7,216 bases of DNA, taken from NCBI GenBank assembly GCA_040877445.1, contig JBBDNT010000057.1:1-7216 (forward strand). The letters run 5' to 3'. Below are positions 1 through 6,400 of this stretch, piece by piece. Within the stretch, counting starts at the first letter, position 1. Each line of letters starts with the position of its first letter. Source of the stretch: JBBDNT01 sp040877445. GTDB taxonomy: Bacteria; Planctomycetota; Planctomycetia; Planctomycetales; Planctomycetaceae. Made by a program: the position numbers and the translations under genes. The notes below the pieces were generated by a model. It worked only from the letters and a program-made list of their open reading frames with translations, was not told the DNA's origin and did no database searches.

Positions 1-781
1 TCACGCCGTGCCAGCCGTTGTAGGCCCACATCACGCCGAGCATCGCCGCGGCGATCTGCATCCCCCAGGTCGCTCCTTCGGGACGCGGCAGCGCGGAGGA
101 AAAATTCGCCGCCGCGACGCCCTCCCCGTCGAACAGCGAGACCACGAACGGGAGCAGGGCGATCAGTCCCAGAAACCCCGCCTTGATCAGCGTGGTCAAC
201 GCCTGCACGCGGCCTCCCCAGATCACGCCGATCACGTTCACCCACGCCATCGCGACGATCAATGCGAGCGCGAGGCCGACGCCGGTGACGAGATCGAACG
301 GGGAATCGATCGCCACGCCGAACGCCAGAATGAACGCCACCGAGAGCACGCCGACCGACGCGGGGCGGCCGAACATGAACTCGGTCCAGCCGGACAGGAA
401 CGCGACCGGCCGCCCGTACGCTTCGCGAAGATAGACGTACAATCCGCCGGCGCGAGGCAACATCGCCGCCAGTTCCGCGAAGCACAGCGCTCCCAGCGCG
501 CAGATCACCCCGCCCGCGACCCAGGTGGCGATGATCAGCGGGAAGTTCCCGAGATGGCCGGCGATCTCACCCGGCTTGTAGAAGATTCCCGAGCCGATCA
601 CGTTCCCCACGACGAGCGCGATCGCCATTCCGGGACCGAGCGCGCGGAGCAAGCCCGGCCGGCTCTCGAAACCGGCAGAAAGGGCGTCCGGCAGAGCGCG
701 GGGCGAATTCCCGCTCGCGGCGGATGGCGATGGTGTTTCGCTCGATTCGGATTGCCGGGCCGCGGGGTCGTCGTGATTCAT
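1..781 (-). CDS. APC-superfamily amino-acid permease, N-terminal 260 residues (cut by left edge)
   Basis: The frame starts at ATG 779-781 and is open to the left edge, so the C-terminal part and stop lie outside. After a polar, Ser/Pro-rich tail of about 45 residues comes the APC signature: a first hydrophobic helix with GMAIALVVGNVIGSGIF (residues 51-67), where the broken GSGIF helix binds the substrate backbone in this family. Helix 2 follows (about 81-104), then FAELAAMLPRAGGLYVYLRE (101-120), typical of LAT/APC transporters. More hydrophobic segments lie at about 124-157, 162-188 and 197-217. The visible part ends in MWAYNGWHGV, the family's usual 'Y-N-G-W' motif. It should be an inner-membrane importer or exchanger of amino acids; the substrate cannot be read from the sequence. 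The start is supported by the ATGA overlap with the lipoprotein gene upstream, with a GGA about six bases before it. The long polar N-terminus is unusual, and a later start such as Met52 would cut into helix 1. Confidence 0.93.
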   Translation of the reverse strand, partial: MNHDDPAARQSESSETPSPSAASGNSPRALPDALSAGFESRPGLLRALGPGMAIALVVGNVIGSGIFYKPGEIAGHLGNFPLIIATWVAGGVICALGALCFAELAAMLPRAGGLYVYLREAYGRPVAFLSGWTEFMFGRPASVGVLSVAFILAFGVAIDSPFDLVTGVGLALALIVAMAWVNVIGVIWGGRVQALTTLIKAGFLGLIALLPFVVSLFDGEGVAAANFSSALPRPEGATWGMQIAAAMLGVMWAYNGWHGV

Positions 782-1002
782 TCGTCGTCCGATTCCGCTG
801 GCGCCGGCGGTTCGGGCACTTCCATCGGTGGCGTGTCGTTCGCCGCTTCGGTCCATTCGCGGCGGGTGGCTTCGAGCCGCTGCTCGTAAGTCTCGGTCGC
901 GGCCGGGCATCCTGCGAGGACCAGCAATGCGGGCCAGCACCACCGCGCGAGCTGTCGAGCGGAATGCGCGTTCGATCGTTCGCGAGCGGGAAGACGGTTC
1001 AT
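778..1002 (-). CDS. Small putative lipoprotein, 74 aa, coupled to the permease
   Basis: The protein has a basic N-terminus with several Arg, a short hydrophobic stretch (about residues 21-30) and a lipobox LAGC at residues 29-32, so Cys32 would be lipidated and a mature peptide of about 43 residues left. The mature part is acidic with a QRLEATRREW helix-like stretch and a Pro/Glu/Ala-rich end. Its TGA overlaps the permease ATG in an ATGA (778-781), which argues for translational coupling and for a real gene. I do not recognise a family. The n-region (20 residues) is long for so short a lipoprotein, so the start could be wrong, but no later ATG is available before the lipobox. A role as a membrane-anchored partner of the permease is only a guess from position. 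Confidence 0.68.
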   Translation of the reverse strand: MNRLPARERSNAHSARQLARWCWPALLVLAGCPAATETYEQRLEATRREWTEAANDTPPMEVPEPPAPAESDDE

Positions 1003-1039
1003 CGTTAGTTCCGGTGAATGTGCGGCGGAGCGATCGGGG

Positions 1040-1105
1040 GTAGCGGAATTCGCAAGAATTCCGACCGTTTTGGCGTGGAGCCGGAAGTCTTGCGACTTCC
1101 GCTAC
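1040..1105. repeat. REPIN-like doublet A: two inverted GTAG-hairpin repeats
   Basis: Left unit: GTAG (1040-1043), then a perfect 8-bp stem CGGAATTC/GAATTCCG (1044-1051 and 1056-1063) closed by GCAA. Right unit, on the opposite strand: GTAG (complement of CTAC 1102-1105), stem CGGAAGTC/GACTTCCG, loop GCAA (complement of TTGC 1090-1093). The two 24-base units differ at only two positions, and those two changes compensate each other, so both stems stay perfect. An 18-base spacer separates them. A GTAG foot before a short hairpin, and two units in inverse orientation, are the known marks of REP/REPIN elements mobilised by RAYT (Y1-type) transposases. No RAYT gene is in the window. It lies in the leader of the minus-strand operon, 38 bases before the lipoprotein start. 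Confidence 0.8.
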
Positions 1106-1133
1106 GAATTCGAAGATCGTGTCTCAGTCGCCG

Positions 1134-1162
1134 ATTGTGCCCCCCGGCCTTCCGCGGGTCAA
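1134..1162 (-). promoter_or_regulatory. Sigma70-like promoter for the lipoprotein-permease operon
   Basis: Read on the minus strand, TTGACC (1157-1162, five of six to TTGACA) and CACAAT (1134-1139, four of six to TATAAT) are separated by exactly 17 bases. Transcription would start near 1127, giving a leader of about 125 bases that contains the repeat doublet at 1040-1105. It stands back-to-back with the fabI promoter, 21 bp between the two -35 boxes. The call comes from consensus matching only. Confidence 0.5.
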
Positions 1163-1183
1163 CCTGCGGACCGGGCGGGTTGG

Positions 1184-1212
1184 TTGAACGCTTCGGCGGC
1201 GCAGCGTATTCT
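1184..1212 (+). promoter_or_regulatory. Sigma70-like promoter for fabI
   Basis: TTGAAC (1184-1189) and TATTCT (1207-1212) are 17 bases apart, each matching four of six consensus bases. The -10 stands out as an AT-rich patch in a GC-rich stretch. Transcription would start near 1219, leaving a leader of about 35 bases before fabI. Predicted from sequence only. Confidence 0.45.
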
Positions 1213-1240
1213 GAGCGGTCGCGTCGTGCGGAAAACTCAC

Positions 1241-1247
1241 AAGGAGG
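1241..1247 (+). promoter_or_regulatory. Strong Shine-Dalgarno of fabI
   Basis: AAGGAGG lies six bases before ATG 1254-1256. It is a near-perfect anti-16S match and fixes the fabI start. It is the best ribosome binding site in the window. Confidence 0.85.
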
Positions 1248-1253
1248 CGTTTC

Positions 1254-2060
1254 ATGGGGCTGTTCGAGGGGAAACAGGGCTTGGTGTTCGGCGTCGCGAA
1301 CGACCGCTCGATCGCAGCGTACATCGCGCAGGAATTGCATTCGCAAGGGGCGCGGATGGCGTTCACCCACCTGCCGGACTCCGATCCCGAGCGGGCGAAG
1401 ATGGCCCGCCGCGTGCACAAGGTGGTCGATTCATTCGACCCCGCGTTCGTGATGTCCTGCGACGTGAACGACGACGCGAGTCTCGACGCCGTCTTCGCCA
1501 AGGCGCAGGCCGAGATGGGACCGCTCGATTTCGTGCTGCACTCGATCGCCTACGCGCCGCTGGACGATTTGCAGAAACCGGTGCACGCGGTGAGCCGCGA
1601 CGGTTTCAAACTCTCGATGGAGATCAGCGTGTACAGTTTGCTCGCGATCGCCCACCGCGCGAAGGACGCGCTCCGGGACGGCGGCTCGATCCTCACGCTG
1701 ACCTACCTCGGCGGCGAGCGCGTGATTCCCGGCTACAACCTGATGGGATTGTGCAAGGCGGGGTTGGAAAGCGCCGTCGCGTATCTGTCGAACGAACTGG
1801 GACCGGCAGGCATCCGTGTGAACGCCTTGTCAGCCGGACCGCTGAAGACGCTGAGTTCATCCGCCGTCAGCGATTTCGAGAAGATGCTGCAGATCTATCC
1901 CGCGATGTCGCCGTTGCGGCGGAACATCACGCACGAAGAGGTGGGCCGCGCGGGAATGTTCATGCTGAGCGACCTGGCGAGCGGGATCAGCGGCGAGAAC
2001 CTGCACGTGGACGCCGGTTTCCATGTGATGGGGGCCCCGCCGCCGGAAGCCGGGCGATAG
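1254..2060 (+). CDS. fabI: Enoyl-[acyl-carrier-protein] reductase (NADH), FabI type
   Basis: This enzyme reduces the trans-2 double bond of enoyl-ACP in the last step of each cycle of type II fatty-acid synthesis in the cytoplasm. The 268-residue protein is the normal length for FabI and a short-chain dehydrogenase fold. It shows the divergent FabI nucleotide-binding start GVANDRSIA (residues 13-21), CDVNDD (69-74) for the cofactor region, LHSIAYAP (95-102), and the active-site pair of the FabI pattern Tyr-X6-Lys at Tyr161 and Lys168, with the accessory Tyr151 ten residues before Tyr161. ALSAGPLKTL (191-200) and the substrate loop with Phe208 and the ending GENLHVDAGFHVMG (247-260) complete the match. 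It is preceded by its own promoter and AAGGAGG. The next gene follows after 104 bases containing a small hairpin, CGAGTT/AACTCG at 2076-2090, without a T run. FabI rather than FabV, FabK or FabL is clear from the motifs. Confidence 0.97.
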   Translation: MGLFEGKQGLVFGVANDRSIAAYIAQELHSQGARMAFTHLPDSDPERAKMARRVHKVVDSFDPAFVMSCDVNDDASLDAVFAKAQAEMGPLDFVLHSIAYAPLDDLQKPVHAVSRDGFKLSMEISVYSLLAIAHRAKDALRDGGSILTLTYLGGERVIPGYNLMGLCKAGLESAVAYLSNELGPAGIRVNALSAGPLKTLSSSAVSDFEKMLQIYPAMSPLRRNITHEEVGRAGMFMLSDLASGISGENLHVDAGFHVMGAPPPEAGR

Positions 2061-2164
2061 CCGCGAAACCGCAAGCGAGTTGGGAACTCGAAGGGTGGCT
2101 CGCGCGTCCAATGGCGCGGTGCGGCCGTTTCGCCGCGTCGTCTCAATTCGACAGGAACCCAGAG

Positions 2165-2662
2165 ATGCCGACTTCATCGACCCGTTGGATCGCCGGGGGT
2201 GCGATCGCGATTCTCTCCGTGAGTGCGTGGGGCGCGGCCGATCGGGCCGACAAGTTCGAATCGCCGGCAAAGTCCGACGCCGCGGCGGAAGAAAAGCCGG
2301 CCGAGACGGTCCGGGCGTTGACGGCCAAGACGCCGATCGACTCGTTGCAACAGTTCGAAAGCGGCGTGCTGACGACGGCGGAGGAAATCGAGAAAGCGGT
2401 CGGCAAGGCGACCGCGGAGGAACTGGCCAAGCAGGTCGATTTCGGAAAGGAATCGGTCGTGCTGTTCGCCTTCACCACCGGCGGGCCGCCGTTCGGCGAG
2501 CCGAAGAACGAGGTGAAGAAGGAAGGCGACAAGGAGTGGATCGAGTTTTACGTGCAGGAACCGGACGCGCCGGTCCGCGGGCGGGCGTTGAAGATCGGCC
2601 GCTCGTTCTTCGCGGTGCCGAAGGGGTCCGAGGTGAAGTTCGCGAAGAACCGGAACGGTTGA
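2165..2662 (+). CDS. Exported protein of unknown function, 165 aa
   Basis: ATG 2165 is chosen because AGGA lies about eight bases before it and because a signal peptide begins there: a short N-region with Arg7, a hydrophobic core IAGGAIAILSVSAWG (residues 9-23) and a likely signal peptidase I site near Ala24/Ala25. The same frame is open far upstream through fabI, but that part is only antisense/overlap noise. The mature part starts with an Ala/Glu/Lys-rich linker (about 30-50), then a compact domain with predicted helices (72-92), a strand-like VVLFAFTTGG (98-107), EWIEFYVQEP (124-133) and a final FFAVPKGSEVKFAK (148-161). The layout of short strands ending in 'FAVPKG' recalls small planctomycete exported proteins, and loosely the PrcB C-terminal type of fold, but I cannot assign a family. 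No cysteine occurs, so it is not a lipoprotein. Its stop is ten bases before inverted repeat B. Confidence 0.78.
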   Translation: MPTSSTRWIAGGAIAILSVSAWGAADRADKFESPAKSDAAAEEKPAETVRALTAKTPIDSLQQFESGVLTTAEEIEKAVGKATAEELAKQVDFGKESVVLFAFTTGGPPFGEPKNEVKKEGDKEWIEFYVQEPDAPVRGRALKIGRSFFAVPKGSEVKFAKNRNG

Positions 2663-2671
2663 GGCGCGAGA

Positions 2672-2747
2672 AGGGGACAGGTCCATTTTCCGCAATAACG
2701 CCTTCCATGCGAGGCAGACCGGAATGCGGAAAATGGACCTGTCCCCT
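2672..2747. repeat. Inverted repeat B: 23-bp perfect arms across the Nudix start
   Basis: The arms 2672-2694 and 2725-2747 are exact reverse complements over 23 bases. Each reads, outer end inward, AGGGGACAGG, then TCCATTTTCC, then GCA. The 30-base loop holds a further GCCT/AGGC pair (2700-2703 and 2712-2715). The outer GGGGACAGGTCC core resembles repeats I remember as widespread in planctomycetes and linked to Y1-type transposases, but that is recollection, not a search result. The T/A-rich core contrasts with the surrounding GC-rich DNA. The right arm contains both candidate ATG codons of the next gene except for the A at 2724. As RNA it would fold into a long, stable hairpin that may also end transcription of the gene to the left. 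Confidence 0.85.
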
Positions 2748-3137
2748 GATCGGATCGGCATCGCGGTCGTCGAACACGCGGGACGGTATCTCGTCGGCGT
2801 GCGCGGCGACGATGCGCCATTGCCGGGAAAGGCGGAGTTTCCCGGGGGAAAGTGCGCACCGCGGGAGAGGTCGCGCGAGGCGGTCGTGCGCGAGTGTCTC
2901 GAAGAAACCGGCCTCCCCGTCGTGCCGGTCGAATTGCTCGCGGAGAAATCGCACGATTATCCGCACGGGCGGGTGCAACTCGCCTTCTGGCGGTGCCGGC
3001 CCGCGAACCCGATCGACGTTCGCGAAGAGCACCGCGCCTTTCGCTGGGTCGCGGCGGCCGAACTGGCGTCGCTCGACTTTCCGGAGGCGAACGCGGAGGT
3101 GGTGCGGGGGTTGATCGACACATCGAAGACCCGATGA
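2724..3137 (+). CDS. Nudix hydrolase, MutT-like (8-oxo-)dGTP pyrophosphatase
   Basis: The complete Nudix box GX5EX7REUXEEXGU is at residues 42-64: Gly42, Glu48, Arg56-Glu57, Glu60-Glu61 and Gly63 bind metal and catalyse hydrolysis of nucleoside diphosphate linkages. EFPGG just before it and FRWVAAAEL followed by FPEAN (119-123) are the MutT pattern; in E. coli MutT the Asn of FPPAN contacts the 8-oxoguanine base. The likely role is to remove oxidised dGTP from the cytoplasmic pool. At 137 residues the length is normal. The conserved domain begins at about residue 11 (IGIAVVE). The residues before it, MRKMDLSP, come from the right arm of inverted repeat B. ATG 2724 has GAGG nine bases upstream; ATG 2733 or CTG 2739 are alternatives, and all lie in or at the repeat. 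MutT is the best guess, but other (d)NTP pyrophosphatases share these motifs. Confidence 0.93.
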   Translation: MRKMDLSPDRIGIAVVEHAGRYLVGVRGDDAPLPGKAEFPGGKCAPRERSREAVVRECLEETGLPVVPVELLAEKSHDYPHGRVQLAFWRCRPANPIDVREEHRAFRWVAAAELASLDFPEANAEVVRGLIDTSKTR

Positions 3138-3166
3138 ACCGGCAGTTCCCTGGCACAAGCGATGAG

Positions 3167-3277
3167 TGAGCCGAGGGGTTTATCCCCTCGGTGCTCTCGC
3201 GGCAGCCGCAACGAACGAATTGACATTTCCCTTGCGGCCAACCGTGTCCCCACCGAGGGGATCAACCCCTCGGCTCA
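3167..3277. repeat. REPIN-like doublet C between convergent genes
   Basis: Two 27-base units, 3167-3193 and 3251-3277, are inverted copies with one mismatch (26/27), and the mismatch is in the loop. Each is itself a hairpin: stem CCGAGGGG/CCCCTCGG of 8 bp with a 5-base loop (TTTAT and ATCAA), preceded on its own strand by TGAG. The 57-base spacer holds a further perfect 7-bp pair, GCCGCAA (3205-3211) with TTGCGGC (3232-3238), so the whole element can fold as one long branched hairpin. It lies 29 bases after the Nudix stop and 152 bases before the exporter's stop on the other strand, a good place for a two-way transcription end. No T run follows the stems. Confidence 0.82.
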
Positions 3278-3351
3278 ACGGTTCGCGCGCTTCATCGAAC
3301 CGAATCGCGCCGCGCCACAGGGACGATTCCAATCGCGGACTTCCGAATCGC

Positions 3352-3396
3352 AGCCGACCTCGAGAGTGTTCTCAGTCCAAGCTGAACCGGTCGGCT
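3352..3396 (-). other. Structured element just downstream of the exporter gene
   Basis: AGCCGACC (3352-3359) and GGTCGGCT (3389-3396) form a perfect 8-bp stem. The 29-base interior holds two small competing stems: GAGA/TCTC (3362-3365, 3370-3373) and TCAG/CTGA (3372-3375, 3382-3385). It starts 34 bases after the exporter's stop on the minus strand and could slow or protect the transcript end. There is no T run, so it is not a standard intrinsic terminator. Confidence 0.3.
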
Positions 3397-3429
3397 CGAT
3401 GGGACTCCCGGCTCGCTTCGCTCGTGCCG

Positions 3430-6400
3430 TCACCCGACGCGCACCGGCCGATCATCGAGAACTCTCGCGGAGCGCAGCGCGGATTCCGGGCGCGAATGCG
3501 ATCGCTCGGCGCCGTGCCGCGGGCGTCCGCCGATCAGCGTCAAAATCGCCGGCAGCATCACCAGCGAGACGAACAGGCACGATCCCACGCCGACCACCAG
3601 CACCAGCCCGACGCTGTACAGCCCGCGGTGCGCCGCGAGCATCATGCTGCCGAAGCCGATCATCGACGTGCCCGACGTCAGCACCATCGCGTTGACGGTG
3701 CTGGGCGAGATGCGGTAAGCGCCGCGCCGCAGTCGAAAATCGTGGACCACGTGCACCCCGTTGTCGACGCCGATGCCGAGCACCAGCGGAAGTACGATCA
3801 GATTGGCCGGGTTCAAATCGACCTTCCACGCGGCGAGCACGCCGAACATCAGCACGCCCCCCGCCACGGGAGGCAGCATGGCCAGCGCCGCGTCGCGGAG
3901 GTCGCGGGCGTCGAGCGCCGCCCCCAGCAGCGTCGCCAGTCCCGTGTAGATCATCGCCACCGCGACCGGTCCCTGCGCCGCGATCCAGGGAACGTTCTGG
4001 TACAACAGAGCGGCGGCGACCAGGGGCAACAACAACACCACCGCCTTGTGCCGCTTGTCCAAAAAGTCCACCAGCAACACGACGGCGATGACGGCGAACG
4101 CGAGCAGCGCCGCCCGTTCATAGCTGTGCCGAATCTGCCGCGACGCCTCGTAATTCTGCAGCGGCGTGCCGGTCACCTCGGGATCGACGGAGCGGAGGTC
4201 GTTCACGAATCGCTCGAGCGGCTCGTCGTCCCAGACCGATTCGGCCGGGTAGATCTGCAGCAGCCATTTTCCTTTCGGGCTGACGAAGCGGCTGGTCAGC
4301 GCCGCGGGCAGATCGTCGATCGTCACCGGTTCGGAGTTCGCCGCCGCCGCCAAGGCCTGGAACTGCCGCAACAGCGACGCCTTCATGCGAAGCTGATACT
4401 CGCTGAGGAACGCCAGTTGTTGCTCGAAGGAGAGGGCGGACAGCGAATCGAGGAAGCGATCGATGGCCGCGGCGACGGCGCGGGCGTCGTCGTCGTCGCG
4501 GGTGCGGGCGACCGCGTGCAGACTCTCCAGCGAGCGTCCCACGCTCGACGGATCGACCGAGCCGGGGCTGGTGATGTCCTCGGGAAGCCGAGCGAGCTGC
4601 GCGGAATAGCCCTGCACGAGAAGCTGCGTGTCTTCCGCCGGAAACGCGGGCAGCCGCGACGCGAGTTCCTCGACGTGATCGACCGTGTCGAGCGCCTCGA
4701 ACCGTTCCCGCATGCGGCGGGCGTCGTCCGCCGTGTCCGACATCGACACGGCGAACAGCAGCGACGTGGTCGACTTGCTCGCCACGCGCTGTTGCACCTC
4801 GACCGACTCCAGTCCGTCCGCCTGCAGGTTCAACAGGTTCGTGTCGTAGCGGATCCGCGGCTTCACCTTGCCGTGCTCGAAGCTCAACGCCTGGCTGCCG
4901 ATCGCCACGATCACCGCCGCCGAACCGAACACGACCAGTCCGGGAAACCGGCGGATCAATCTTCGCAGCGCGTTTCCTTCGAAAGGGGTGGGAAGTTCCC
5001 GCGGCTCGACGTTCCGATCGGCCAGCACGATCAGCGCGGGCATCACGAGGAACGTCGCCGCCGCGCACAGCAGCACGCCGCCGGCAGCGATGATTCCCAG
5101 TTCGGCGATGCCGAGGAAGTTCGTCAGCGTGGCGCAGAAGAAGGCGAGCGCCGTGGTGACGGCGGCGGTGACGATGCCGGTCCCCACGCTGGTCGAGGTC
5201 TCCTCCAGGGCCGCGTGCAGATCGCTTCCCTGGTGTCGCCGCTCGAGGTAGCGGGCGAGGTAGTGGATTCCGAAGTCGATCCCCAGTCCGATCAGGATCG
5301 CGGCGAACGACACCGAAAGAATGTTGAGATGTCCGACCGCCAGCGTGGTGAACCCGAAGGCCCAGGCCATGCCGACCGCCAGCATGATCAGCGCCAACAG
5401 CGGATGTCGAAAACCGCGAAAGCCGAGGAACAGCAGCAATCCCACGCCGCAGAACGAGGCGATGGTGGCGTAGCCCATGTCGTGCTGCGAGCGGCGCATT
5501 TCGTCGTTTTCGAGGACGGGAATTCCCGTGACTCCGATCCGCACGTCCGGCCGCTCGCGGGAAACCTCGGCCACGATGCGACGCACGCCGTCGATGGCGC
5601 GGCTCGGCCCCTCGAAATCGGTCCGCTGGCGTGCCGGGCGAACCTTCAGGAACCCCAGCGTTCCTTCGTCGTTCAGAGCGTACCTCACCTGCGCCGCTTC
5701 GTCGCGCATGCGGCGGTCGATCGAAAGCGTGTCCGGCCAGGGAGGGACGAAGTCGTTGCGGTCGGCGAGGAATTGGTCCAGGCTCTCGACGAACAGCCGC
5801 GCTTGCGCGATCGCCAAGCTCGATTCGGGATGCGGAGGTTCCCCGCGCGCGCCGATGGTTTCGCCTTCGACGGGAAACGCGGCCTCCCGCCGGCCAGGAT
5901 CGATCGCCGGATCGGCGGAGCCATCCGGTTCCGCGGCGATCTGCACGCCGAACTCGTCGAACACCCGATCCAGTCGCAGAAGTTGCCATTGCCCGCGGAG
6001 CAGCATCTGATATTCGGTCAGCCGATCCAGCCCCTCGGTGAGTTGCTCCGGCGAAAGGTATTGCAGTCCCTTGGCCTGAAGCTTTCCCGGCTCGATCTTG
6101 TAAAGGACGTTGGTGAACAAGTCCGGCTCGGCCGCGAGCCGGTCGCCGAGTTGGTCCAGCACCTGCTTGATGACGGTCGGCTTCGAGGCTTCGACCACGA
6201 GCACGATGTCGGAGGAATCGCCGAACGATTCGGTGTAGGCCAGCCAGCGTTTCTGGAAGCTCGCCTGCGGATCGATCAGGTCCGACCGCTCGGTCTTGAA
6301 GCCCATGTGCAGCACGGTGCCGGTCACGGACCCGACCGCCAGGGCCAGCATCAAGCCCAGGGTCAACAGCGGATGGCGGGCGACGGCGACCGTCACCGAT

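Noticed and set aside
8..889. Plus-strand open frame of 293 codons
   Set aside because: It is antisense to the permease; the translation is full of His/Arg/Asp with no family signature.
2076..2090. Hairpin after fabI as an intrinsic terminator
   Set aside because: The stem is 6 bp with a 3-base loop and no T run, and the next gene is in the same direction.
1070..2164. Upstream extension of the exported-protein frame through fabI
   Set aside because: It overlaps fabI in another phase, has Arg-rich noise composition, and the signal peptide and ribosome site place the start at 2165.
3302..3329. GAATCG...CGATTC inverted pair
   Set aside because: A 6-bp stem with a 16-base loop is expected by chance in a sequence of this size.
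3337..3350. GACTTCCG word resembling half of doublet A
   Set aside because: Only 8 bases match, with no paired arm and no GTAG/CTAC foot, so chance is enough.
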